Source of the DNA: Polytrichum commune | Taxonomy: Eukaryota; Streptophyta; Polytrichopsida; Polytrichales; Polytrichaceae | Assembly: GCA_950295325.1 (NCBI GenBank) | Contig: OX485808.1 | Location: forward strand, 26,866,527 to 26,930,526 | DNA: 64,000 nt | Direction: 5' to 3' | Shown: piece after piece, positions 25,380-36,302 of the stretch | Layout: each line of letters begins with the position of its first letter | How positions within the stretch are numbered: position 1 is the first letter of the stretch | Notes under the pieces: model-generated | Databases searched by the model: none | What the model was told of the DNA's origin: nothing | What the model saw: the letters and a program-made list of their open reading frames with translations, nothing else | Position numbers and translations under genes: made by a program

Positions 25380-27560
25380 TAGTATGATAGTAGAATTGTT
25401 TTGCCATGTTAATCGAAGTGTTACAAAGTGCCATGTTACACCATCTCTAGATAACACCTAGTGATTGCAAGGCAATTAATGTGGATCAATGATTAATAAT
25501 GTGGGCCACACTAAATAGGATATGAAGTGTAGTTGGGTCATGATTTCTCCTAATGTGGACCTATTGTGGGCACTTCCAACTCCACATACATTTTGGACCA
25601 TTGGGTCAAAATGATTCTTGGTTCATCCAGGTAGCGATTGCGAATCACATACTAGATTGTTATCTCAACTTTAGAATAACATAATTCAAATGCAAATTTA
25701 GGTATAGGCTGTCAAATTGAAGATCCATGTCTCTTTCATGGGTCGCATAGTTAGGCTCTCCCAACGATATCACTCCATTGAACCCATAGTAGTTGATATA
25801 TTTTGCACATATACTCAATTTATCTCATTATAAGTCTTTATGACAACCCTTTCAAAGTACAAGTCTTGCCATATACGTCCACTAAAATAAATATATGAGT
25901 CCAATTCACATAGATAGATATAAACGCTAGCCCATGAAAGTGCAAGCAACGTGTCCAAAATAGTAACATTGTCAAGCTCCTCCTTGGGCCAACCCTAGAT
26001 GAGGAACTACAAGTCATTGCAATACAAATAATGGGCCGATTCTAGATGCATTAAGGTTGAATCTAACTAACATAGGACTAATGCTCGTCCAAAATATGCA
26101 ATCTTGCCTAGGGTTCATGCTTAAGCAAAAGGGTTAGCATACCTAGGTCTTAACAATGTCAAGATTTAAAGCATACATGTTTTCAAACATGTCCTACTTT
26201 GGGGTGCAAAATGGTACAATATACTTTTAATATGAACACGTTTGATATTATTACGAGGACTAATGCAACGGCTCATTGACTGAGATAGTTGTAAGTTAAT
26301 GCTTAACACTTGTTCAACATTAACCACTTTAGGCACACCGATATGGTACCAAAAAAAATTGTGTTTATGTTCTTTAAAAATTCATCACATTTTGAGGTTC
26401 AATCACCTTAGTCTTGTTCTGATGACATTGGATTCGTACATGATTTGCTAATCAAATCAGTTTTTGTTCCAAGATTTATTACACATCATAAATTGCCTAA
26501 CCTCCTAGAGTTAACCGTGAGAAGAGCGACCACATACAACCCACATATGTGCCTTCCTTATTTTTAGAGAACCATATTCTCATCGACGTGGCATGTAGTT
26601 GGTTTCCAACAAGGACACTTGCTCATTTGTCCGTGTCCAATGGTACACCGTCTATGGTATTCACTGTCACATGTGTAATAATGTCACTTACCCTATTTTG
26701 AGGCGAATGCTAGGTTAAGTTAATGATTAACAACTTCACCATAATTGTCATCTCATGACACTTGGCGTTCAAGTGTGCTTTCTTAATATCTTGGCATGAG
26801 CATATTCAATAGTGTCATGAGGTGCATGCCTCTATTACACAATGATCTACAAGTTGACTAAAGTGTACACAAATGACACTTGGCATTACACTAGTGGGCA
26901 TTAGTATGCTCAAAAAATATCTTCCTCTTGCATACTAAAATGTGAACACATGGCACTTGCCATTAGTACGCTAAAAATAATCTCTCCCTTGCATACTAAA
27001 ACACAAGACTATCATCTAATGTATCCCAATGTGCTACTATAAATGTCATTATGTAGATATTTTTTCACTTAAAGAAGTTACTTATGTGGACGAATGGAAT
27101 CATATTGGCAATTAGCGAGTGTTACATTTTGAGACCTCTAGACATCTAGTCTAAGCCTTTCGCAAATGTTATACGTAACACTAAATACCATAAATGGTGT
27201 ACTAAGGTAGCTCAACCCAACACCAACACCAAATGTATGACCACCCAAATGAAGGCTTCTTTTTAAAACACAAATCTAAGGACACTCAAGGATCTCTTGT
27301 TACCTAACACTCTCATAAATGGTCTAATTAGTGTGGGTTACCATTCAAAATTATGTGTTGCTATAACTTTGTACCGACATCACCGTTTTTTACCAACTAA
27401 ATTACATCATATTCTTCAGTGTGCAACCTAACTACTGTACTTATGTAGTCTAGGTGTAAAAAATGATATCCAATGGAATGTCATAGCAATGTGTAACTCC
27501 AAATGGTGACCCACACTAATTAGACAAAGCAATGCAGTTGTTGTGTATGTCACTGCAATC
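25380..27560. other. AT-rich intergenic, no gene seen
   Basis: No long frame. A short tandem pair near 26900-27008 (agtatgctc..., ttgcatactaaaa) is the only structure noticed. Confidence 0.45.
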
Positions 27561-27563
27561 TTA

Positions 27564-28462
27564 GGGCCGCTTTACACCTAGAGGCCCGGCCAATTCCCCT
27601 TGAGGTTGATTGCATGAAATTTCAACCCCTTTTGGGTTGGAGGCCGGCTTCAACTACACATTATAATAATATTATAATGGGGGCCAATTTTTCCACATGT
27701 AAAGGCCTTAGGGCCATGAAGCTAGGCCGATTCAATAAATCTAGCAGAATCCAATGGATCTAGCATAATCTAGCATAGAGCTGTTCATATTTCCACATAA
27801 TCCAATGCATATAGTTTGCTAAAAAAATCATATTCTATTAAAAAAGGTTTTTATATTGAAATGTGGCATTGGCACCGAGGCTAAGGGCCGGTTCACACTA
27901 TGCCCAAGTCGAGAGGAGAAGCGTCACTTTTCTAGCCCAAACTATGTCGAGAGGAGAAGCCTTTGGGTTGAAAAAGTATATTAAAATAATCCACGGCTAA
28001 AAATGCTCGGCCTCTCGACGGAAGTTTGGGTCGAGCATTTTGCTCGACCCAAACTTGGCTCGAGAGGCCGAACTCTTCCCGCCATATTTTCCTAAAAGTG
28101 TCGCCACCTAGGCTCTTTTGGAGGCGACGTCCTTTGGACTTCGGCCTCTAGTGTGAAGGCCGAGAGGACGAACTTTGGACATTTATGCATTTTCATTGGT
28201 CGAAACGCTTCTCCTCTCGAAGTTTGGCCATAGTGTGAACCGGCCCTAAGAATTGGCCCTCCGTTTCCGGTGCACCCAATTCAACGAGCTCGGGCCGTGT
28301 CATACGAAACTTTTTTTGATTAAAAAATTCATACCACCAAATCAGCCCGGCCTCTAGGCGTAAAAGGGTTGGAGCTGATTTCAACCTTTTGACCAATCAC
28401 AAGTGAGGATTTCAAGCCTCTTACACAACGAAATGGCCTGGGCTCTAGGTGTAAAGCGGCCC
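27564..28462. mobile_element. PIF/Harbinger-like MITE (outer), 899 bp including a nested element
   Basis: Terminal inverted repeat GGGCCGCTTTACACCTAGAG, continuing imperfectly for about 30 bp, with TTA on both sides (27561-27563 and 28463-28465). A 3-bp TTA/TAA duplication and a GGGCC start fit the PIF/Harbinger (Tourist) group. No transposase. Without the insert it would be about 534 bp. Confidence 0.8.
27885..28246. mobile_element. PIF/Harbinger-like MITE nested in another, 362 bp
   Basis: Terminal inverted repeat GGGCCGGTTCACACTATG, extending with one gap through a cgagaggagaagcgt block to about 40 bp, and flanked by TAA on both sides (27882-27884 and 28247-28249). Its centre is a strong hairpin: 28022-28037 (aagtttgggtcgagca) pairs perfectly with 28041-28056, with further pairing of cggcctctcga outside. 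It inserted into the outer MITE. Confidence 0.85.
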
Positions 28463-29239
28463 TTAGTCATATAATTCATTACTGCGGTAGGTACTAGGCA
28501 AACTACCAAAAAGGTCTCCAACTTCCAAACTTCCAGCTCCCGAGCTTGGCAATTGCAGGTGGAGCACTCTAGCAACTGCACTCTTCTATTCCTAATAAGC
28601 ATCGTCAAATGTCGGCTATGACTTTGTACAAAGAGGTGGTTAAGGATGGGTCAAACAACAAAAGGCCCCACAAATTCTTAGTCTTTTGCATATGCATATA
28701 TATAGTCAATGTGCACATTGTGGCTGTAAATATTCGGATTTGGATTTAGAGAAAATTGTTGTAATTAGTTGCGGCCGCAAAAAAAACTTCATATATATAC
28801 TTCTATATATATATATGCATGCTACACATAATGCCCTCCCCAAGCAATGTGGTATGATATAGAGCCTACTGAAAAGTCGGTTGAAAAGGGAGATAGATTC
28901 TGGTGGCTCCGGACAGATATTCAAACACAGTCATAATGCCTCGTAGTAAAGGTGGAATAGTCCAATGCTTGTGCCATAAGGTAGACTATATATACTGAAA
29001 ACCGACACTGACGAAGCTGAGTGTATCTTAAACTGATACACTACCAATACAGTATACGAGTCCTAAGTGATGGTTTTGTGGCGGTGCCAAATCCACCATG
29101 GTGATAGATTCACAATTTTTCTAATGATTCTAATGATACAGTAGGACGATTTCTTAGTGGTGTGTGATTCCTTAGGACTTGTATGCTTGCAGTTTTAGGT
29201 GTTTGGCAATGACAATTGATAGGAGATTCTAATAGTTTC

Positions 29240-29425
29240 TATTATTTGAATTTTGGTATGCAGAAGTGATTATGGTTCAAAGTACTATGATTGGTGGATG
29301 ACCCAAAACCAACACATGAGCTTGGCATTCAAATGGTAGACATTTTTATAATCGATATGTACTCATATTGCAGGATTTTAGGTCTTTGGGTGGGGTGTTG
29401 GTTTTAATGTGTTCTATCTCATAAC
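29240..29425 (+). repeat. Dispersed repeat copy (pair with 25.2 kb)
   Basis: Contains tatttgaattttggtatgca, ggtggatgacccaaaaccaa, tagacatttttataatcg and gggtggggtgttggtttta, parallel to 25181-25360. Confidence 0.5.
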
Positions 29426-29655
29426 GCATGACATGACAAGATTTACACTTCACTTGGACATGTGAGCCTTGAATTTATTTGAGAGAAGCGTTAAAAGTTA
29501 ACTCTTAAAAGGCATGGGATGTTTTATATGGGATATACGATGATTTGTATAAATGTCCATAAATGATTGAAATCCAAATTTAGCACAACTAAGTGAAAAG
29601 AGGAAGCGCAAAAAAAACTTATATTTTGCCAACAATGATTAGATATATGTGATAT

Positions 29656-29683
29656 GTATGTATGTATGTATGTATGTATGCAA
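29656..29683. repeat. (GTAT)n microsatellite
   Basis: About seven tandem gtat/tatg units. Confidence 0.85.
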
Positions 29684-31582
29684 TTGTTATACTAATGCAT
29701 TTGATAAACAATTTGTTTTTAGATAGAATCTCTTTAAACATTTTAAGCTTGAAATATTAAAAAGTTGTTTAAAGCCTTATGTATGACACCTTAGGGCTCA
29801 AAATGGATCACTTTGACTTTAAGGGTTGAAGCAAGTTTTTTCAATGTTTACTTGAACTAGAGTCTACCAAAAGTTAAATATATGTGGTTGAGATGCATGT
29901 AGGCTTGCTACTAGCTAGTTTGGGCCCTTGCCGTTTAGGCCCATTGCACCCGTGCATATGATTTTTGAATCACTTTAACGTGCCCCTGGGTTGTCTGAGC
30001 CTCCACCTTGCCATTTATGTCCATTGGTCTTCGAATGGTTGAAAACGTTGGGACAAATGGCCCCACCGCCACCACATTGTATGTTGTGGTGTAGGTGTTG
30101 GCAAGACTTTGTGGTTCCTAGGGTCCATATTTGGTTCACCACTGCATTGTAACTCTCAAACAAACACAAATGTAATGAATATGATGGTTCTAAGGTTTGT
30201 GAGTATTAGATGTACTCATGTATGACAAGGCTTGTTGTTAGAAACTAGACACCGAAAAGGTATATACAACATTTAAGTTTGATCATTGGACCACAATTAC
30301 TCAAATATATCAACTATTCTAGGTTCCGGACTCAACACAATTGGATGGGTCTATGTGTTTTGAAAGAGAAGGAGAAACTCCAAATTGAAACCTGAAATGA
30401 AAGTCTCCATGGTCCGCAATTGTTAACCAAAATGAAACAATTTTTGATCTAATCCAGTGGCCAAGATTGTGTCATATGAAGTTGCAAGCGCCCAATGGCC
30501 AATGCCACACTATGACCACATACCGAATGTCATGTCCCACATCAAAGTAATCCAAAAAAGTCAAACACCATGAGTAGACGTACAATAAGCATAATGGTAT
30601 AATGTACCTTGAATTGACTTGGGGTTCGTAAAGTCTATGTAAACCCATCCATCATGAATAAAGGGGCTCTAGTAAAAACATGTCCTCAACAAGTTAAAGA
30701 CCGATTAATTCCAACGAAACTACACTAGACTAATTCAATGTCACTGAGGCCAAATTCGGAGTTATATTGTTTAAAAATAGACATTCCCAGTATAAATAAT
30801 AGTCTGCTTAATTTGTCTTCACCTTCCAAAATAATGGATGAGTTTATGTAGAACCAGGAATCCTTGGTCCCTTGAAATTTATTCATGTAAAATATTAGAA
30901 TGATAAGAGTTGTGGAGCAACATCATGACCTACTCATAATCTGTATCTCCTGTCAAGAACGGAAACTGAACCTGAATTCATGAGGTGTGCAAGTACTGCA
31001 ATATTGAAATCTTTTGTGAGATTAATCCCTAATAAGACCAAAATATTTGTCTTTAGACTTTTCATCTCTATCCCCATCTCTGTTGACTTGAAATCATATA
31101 ATCGACAGATTTAGACGATTTGGAGGAGGAAATCATTGATCTTGCCAAGAAATGTCTGCGTAAGTGACTGTAAATTCTGAACATAAATCTTATTACTGGA
31201 CCCTAAATATACAAGCTCTACTGAAGAGGCAGCAATTAAGTCAACAAAGTCGCATTTCAAGGAATTTTCGATTGTCACTGTCACCAAGAGATGGAAAATC
31301 TGAAAATAGTAACAATGTGTATTTTCCACCTGTGAGTGGCGATCCATCTTGGGGCTGAACAACGCCAGAAAAAACTTGTTAGTGGCCAGTTCGATTCGGT
31401 ATTGCTAGAAGGATTCACCAAAGTTGCACATCAATCTACTCATTCATTTGAGTGATTGATGTGTGCAAGGGTCAATTAGGCGAAGGCGAATGTCTTTTCC
31501 AGCTGCGCTTCTCGAGGCGCAGAGGTGTTGGAAAAATTTCAATCGAGATTCAAGATCACCTTCTTTGGCAATGACAACTAGG

Positions 31583-34500
31583 TTATGGCTTGGGATCTGC
31601 AGTCGGCAAGGGCGATTCCATGAGGGAACTCCACAAAATGTGATCTTGATGAAAACCATAATGTTGCGAGCTTTCATGTACTAGTACTTCGGCATCGTCG
31701 CGACCACCTTGCATTATATGATGGCCTTGGTAATGTAGTTCCTCCGAGGTTGAAGGTCTCGGTGGAATGGCCATGTTGGCCATGGAGTTGCTCAAGTTAA
31801 AGCTATGCTCGATCGCATCCGAATCGTTACACGTCAAGTTCGAGGTTACCGAGGGCCGTCGGCCTTCATCTTCCTCTTGATCTTCTTCTTCTTCTTCTTC
31901 CTCGTCTTCCTCTCCCTCTTCTTCTTGGCTTAGTTCGTCGCTCGTGGATCTCGTGGCACTCTCTCCCAATGTTTCTCGAAGCTGATCCGTCCACGACTTG
32001 TCACAAGAGATCACTGTGGCTTGAAGCTGATGATGTTCTCCATGAGATGCTAATTCATCGCTTCCGACACTGTCCAACTTTACATTCTCAGGTGATGGCG
32101 AAGGGAAATGATCTGGGGACAATAGAGCCGCCTCTTCCACCGGTCCGGTTTCGAATTCTTTTTTCAATGTTTGGGGGGTTTTCAGCTTCCGGGACCGGCT
32201 CCGGGGTTGCGAAGTGCTGGAGCACGTGTGTTGTCCAACATAAGTGACCTCGAACATGTTCGGATCCTGGTCCGTGGGTTGCACCATCTTCTTCGCGTTG
32301 CAATCCTTCATGCTGCATTTGTAATATCCCCTGCAATTATTTCCATGGTTACACAAAATTAAGTCGAGTTAAGTCCTAAATGCAGATAAGTGATAACTAA
32401 AGCAGATCTGTAAGCCCCTAGTATAGTAATTAACTGACATTCGAACACTTCAGACAAGTTTTAACACGCTCACAACAATTCACATGGAAAATTTCAAGGA
32501 GGCAATCAAGAAGGAGGGACATGCAGCCTAGGTTACAGATTTTCAACATCGTGTGATTTAGATACGATTGAACATAAAAGTCAAGGATTCTTTGCAACCT
32601 ACAGTGGTTACATGGGGCCCTCCAAAAGGAAATAGCGTTGAGAGTTGACTTTTTTGTCTCTACCTTAGCCAATGACTTGGTTTCGTTAATAAAAATTTTA
32701 GAGGAATATTGTAAGTAAATTCATTTCAAAGTACTTAACTACCCACTTTGAAAACCAATAATAGGAGTCCGACCCAATTGGGTCAATGAGGAAAATTGGG
32801 TGCTTCTATGTAACATGTTACGTACTCATAATCATCACTCTAGATGAATCTCCTGCTAGGGCATATTCGGTAAAGATTGTTCGATACACGCAAAGAAATA
32901 AGTTAGAAGCCTCAATTCCATCAATGACTCGATTCGGACATGTACTTTGTGGTCAACCACGCACCCATGAGTACTTCAAAGAGCACTTTGAATAATAGTT
33001 TACTAAGGATCAAGAGTGCCTCTCATTTGCTTGATATAGACTAAAAGTCAACGATCGTCACCATCCACTTTGGAAGGACCTATCTAACCACTTTAGATCA
33101 CCAAAAAACTTTAAAAACTGTAATAGATCGTATTTAAATTAGACGATATCCAAATTCCAGGAACTCAAGTGCATGAGAGTCATGCATCAGGTAAACTATT
33201 GAAACTTTTCCTGAAAATATTTGAGCATGTTAAGGATCTCAAGTGCTCAAATTGTCCATTATAGGCATGGGATAGGCATGTGCACCTTAATATTCTAGTA
33301 GGATATGGACAGATCAAAAACACACCTGCAGTAGTTGGAGTTGTGGATTGCCTTGTTGCCATACTTCTTCCACCCTCGATGGCCATCCTCCGGAATGCCC
33401 CTCTTGGAGTCACTGCCAGGCCTCAGAGGCTGAAAAACCACCACAAGCTTTGCATCTTCACCATTCAAGTCCCTGAATCCGAGGATCCAAAACCAGTCCA
33501 ATACCAAATGTTAACTTACAGAAGTCAACACACTTTTCACCATCATGTAGTTCCACTTCTTCTAAACACATGACGTGATCATTTTGATGTCTGCTCTTAG
33601 ATGCACGCCTAACCACACACTGGCCTCAAATATAGGTGCCAAATAGATGATAGTAGACTAGATCCCATCTAGATCCAAATTTCTCCAAGACTAGCCTGCT
33701 ACACGATGGCTTCTCAGTTCTTTTGGATTCCTCTAAATTAGCTGGTGATTTGCCTAATTTCTCGAACTAAACCAGCTCACTTGTAACTAACCACCGGATC
33801 TCCCCATTCTTAGTGTTCCATCAAGATAAGTAGTCAATTTTGACCCATCTACTTTCAATACCTTCAATTTTAAGCAACCTCTGGAGCACATCTAAGGAGC
33901 ACATGCATCAGCTTGTACACATTCTGCAGAAAGTCAAAATTGGTCAACTTCACGGGTAGGCAGGCAGTTCATCTGGACATGCTTCTTCTGAATAAAAGTG
34001 ACCTCTATATTAACCATAAACATTTATTGGTGACATGGGGTGAAAATGGTGAGCTACACACCTGTCACGTTTTTGGCCGCATTTTGACCGAAGTGCACGA
34101 GCAGCCACCGAATTCATGGTAAGATTAATACAAGCCTCATTCGTGCCACTTTTAGATGAGTCATCAACAAGTGATTTGCGCAGGTCGCCCAACTTCATTG
34201 GACAAGTTGAGGAGCTGTGGTGGGCAATATCGCTAATTGCTGTCATGGAGGTTGAACCGGGCAGGGTGGGTTCAGAAGGAATGCCAGCTGAAAGTTCGGC
34301 CACCATGTTCCAGTCAGAATCCAAACCTAATGCGGAATTCATCGAACTCGTGAAATTTTGGCCTTCCTGCAGACTCTCGACTGTTACATCGCCTGAAGAG
34401 CTCAGGATATTATTGTTCATGGGCTGTGCCGGCCGAGTTAATGCATCACGTTCACCTGCATATTAATTCTCCCGGCTGCCACAATTAGACAGTCCACTAG

Positions 34501-35556
34501 TACAGTACTCTGCCTATTGCAAGCTACTAGTAGTCTTGGAAAATTTCCTACTTCAGAACCCTGGGAATTAAAAGAAAATTAGTGCATTGCAGGGCATTTG
34601 GGCGTCTCCACTCTAAGGCCCTCATTGCACCAGAGCTCCAGATTTTGCCCCAAGAGTTTGTCTAAACCGACCAAGAGACCAATGGATCCCTCAAAACAAT
34701 ACGATCCCTCTAAACGTTGTAAACCTGGTGAATGTATTCAAGCTCTCAAGTTAACGCGCAAGTGTAAAGTGGAGTTGGATGAACGAGGCGCCATGTCATA
34801 AGAGGCTCCCTGCCGCCAACTAGAAGGCTCCTTTCTTCAATCTTTGAGCTCTCAAACTCTCAATCTCACTATCTGTATAAAGGGGGCCTGAGGCCCTAAT
34901 TAAGATCTCCGGGTACTTGAGAGAAAAGATGACCAATATGGAATCTGTTGCAAATTAGTACCTGTAATTTGCACTGGAGCAGGGAACTGTTGATTAGTCA
35001 TATTGTCACCAAATAAGAAGCTTCTGGGGCTCCACAAGGTGGCGACACCACTGCCCTGCATCAAATTATTAGATCCTGCTGGTGTGGGTGGGTTCCATTG
35101 CTGTGGATTAACATGCAGAGGGCTCAAAGGAGTCGGCAACTTCAACCTTGGAGAAGCATTTGCAGAAGGAGCTTTCAAGTTGATCAGCTTCCCCCTTGAC
35201 ATCAATTTAGAGGAAGAATCGTTTGAGGAATTATTATTAGCGTGCAAAATTATCTCCTTGAGGCGGCAGAGGGCTAAGTGGCACCAGTCCATGGAATCCT
35301 CCAGCTTGGCTTTCAGGGCTCTCACCAAAGGGAGGGAGATTGTGTCCACAGCCATCATATTGTCTCCTCCACCTTGCATTGAGTTAGCCTCACTTTCTGG
35401 TGAATGGATCATCAGCAAAGCCCATAGATCCTCTTGCTTCAGAATAGCTCTGCTCAACATCTCCTCTACCTTCTGCACACTCTGGGTGGAATTAGCCCAT
35501 TGACCCCCCCTCTGAATTCTTCCCATGCCTTGACCCAAGGTATTCCCCCCCTCCAT
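31583..35556 (-). CDS. WRKY transcription factor, atypical group III-like, 4 coding exons, 627 aa
   Basis: Coding exons on the minus strand are 35556-34962, 34455-34062, 33472-33326 and 32330-31583. All introns are GT-AG, phases (1, 2, 2) join in one frame, and the total is 627 codons plus stop. An in-frame TAA lies 18 bases before the ATG. Residues 360-415 form a WRKY DNA-binding domain: the heptad is WKKYGNK (364-370) instead of WRKYGQK, and the zinc ligands are C384, C389, H413 and C415. The last intron falls before GYYKC, splitting an Arg codon, which is the conserved R-type WRKY intron site. The NMFEVTYVGQHTC end resembles group III. The N-terminal third is helical and Ser/Asn-rich. A basic stretch (422-436) could be a nuclear signal, and residues 513-534 are almost all Glu/Asp. 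WRKY proteins bind W-boxes; with this heptad, binding may differ. Exon choice is inference, but very well constrained. Confidence 0.88.
33735..33812 (+). repeat. Partial CCGGTT-family repeat in WRKY intron 2
   Basis: The stretch ctcgaactaaaccagctcac, then ttgtaactaaccaccggatc and tcccc, matches the 3' end of copies A and B. It lies wholly in an intron, so it does not touch coding sequence. Confidence 0.5.
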
Positions 35557-35604
35557 GCCTCCGCTATCGACTTAAGCTTGCGCCCACGCGGCCTCAGAAT
35601 TAGT
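35557..35604 (-). other. Probable 5' UTR exon piece of the WRKY gene
   Basis: Just upstream of the ATG a good acceptor (pyrimidine-containing run ending TTTCAG at about 35605) precedes 48 bases with an in-frame stop. This suggests that the 5' leader is interrupted by an intron. A GTAAGAG donor-like site occurs near 35860 on the minus strand, so the leader exon may lie in the duplicated GA-rich block upstream. This is inference from splice-like motifs only. Confidence 0.35.
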
Positions 35605-35746
35605 CTGAAACATACACAATGATCAATTCAATGTCAACCCGAATTGTAAGAATTACGAAGCCACATAATAAGCCATCTCAGAGGTCATGAAACGAAAATA
35701 GGTAGTATGGCATGAATTCGGTGGGTTTCTGTAACTCCGTGGCTAG

Positions 35747-35839
35747 ACTAAGGGAGAGAGGACACCACGTCCTCGTACGTGCATAATTTGTACATTTTCG
35801 GTAGTGATGCCGAAAGGAAGGTGTCCTCTCTCCCTTAGT
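35747..35839. repeat. Perfect 20-bp inverted repeat upstream of WRKY
   Basis: Arms 35747-35766 and 35820-35839 are exact reverse complements (actaagggagagaggacacc and its complement) separated by 53 bases. Part of the right arm recurs in the second unit of the local tandem duplication. It may form a stem in the transcript leader or be the end of a small element. Confidence 0.7.
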
Positions 35840-35916
35840 TGTCCTGAACTCTACTCTTACGATAAGGCACGGAGGGAGCTACAAATTGGCAGATCAGAGG
35901 TAATAGAGTTGAGGAA

Positions 35917-35947
<31 letters not shown>

Positions 35948-36302
35948 GCGTGCTTCCCCTCCTGCCAAGGTGGCTCAAGGTTAGGAGGTTAACTTGCCTA
36001 ATTCTCAAACGAATACACACTCCAAAGGTGTGGTGAATTGTCGCAATACCACGTAACATGAATTTCTCGTAGACACGTCTGCTTTTCACATCACGCTGTG
36101 CTGCAGAGAGGAAGGGTGTCCTCTTATCCTGAGCTCCACTCTTGGCGGTTAAGATAAGACACGGGGGAAGCAAAGAGGCTACAAAGAGGCCGTGAGATAC
36201 TAGAGCTGAGCACTGGGTGTCTCTCTCTCACAGGATGAGTGCTTGCTTCCTCTCCTGTCACGGCTCATGGTTGGGACGTTAACGTGCCTAATTATCACAG
36301 TA
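35812..36302. repeat. Diverged tandem duplication (about 290-295 bp period) upstream of WRKY
   Basis: Unit A (about 35812-36010) and unit B (about 36105-36302) share a series of matching blocks in order: ggtgtcctct, a ctctactctt/ctccactctt block, ataaggcacgg/ataagacacgg, a CT-repeat (26 bases in A, shorter in B), gtgcttgcttcc-type sequence, and ttaac(t/g)tgcctaatt. Offsets between units are 290-295 bp. On the minus strand the CT run reads as a (GA)n tract, common in plant promoters and leaders, so this duplication probably lies in the WRKY promoter or 5' leader. Confidence 0.65.
35917..35943. repeat. (CT)n microsatellite
   Basis: An uninterrupted CT dinucleotide run of about 13 units, (GA)n in the direction of WRKY transcription. 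Confidence 0.9.

Larger units (their letters stand above)
28466..31582. other. Intergenic, downstream of WRKY
   Basis: Short frames only, apart from the dispersed repeat at 29240 and a microsatellite. The last few hundred bases before 31583 should hold the WRKY 3' UTR; no clear poly(A) signal was picked. Confidence 0.4.

Noticed and set aside
26860-27010. CRISPR-like short repeats
   Set aside because: Only two imperfect copies in plant nuclear DNA; simple tandem duplication.
35003-35503. 166-codon plus-strand ORF
   Set aside because: Antisense shadow of WRKY exon 1.
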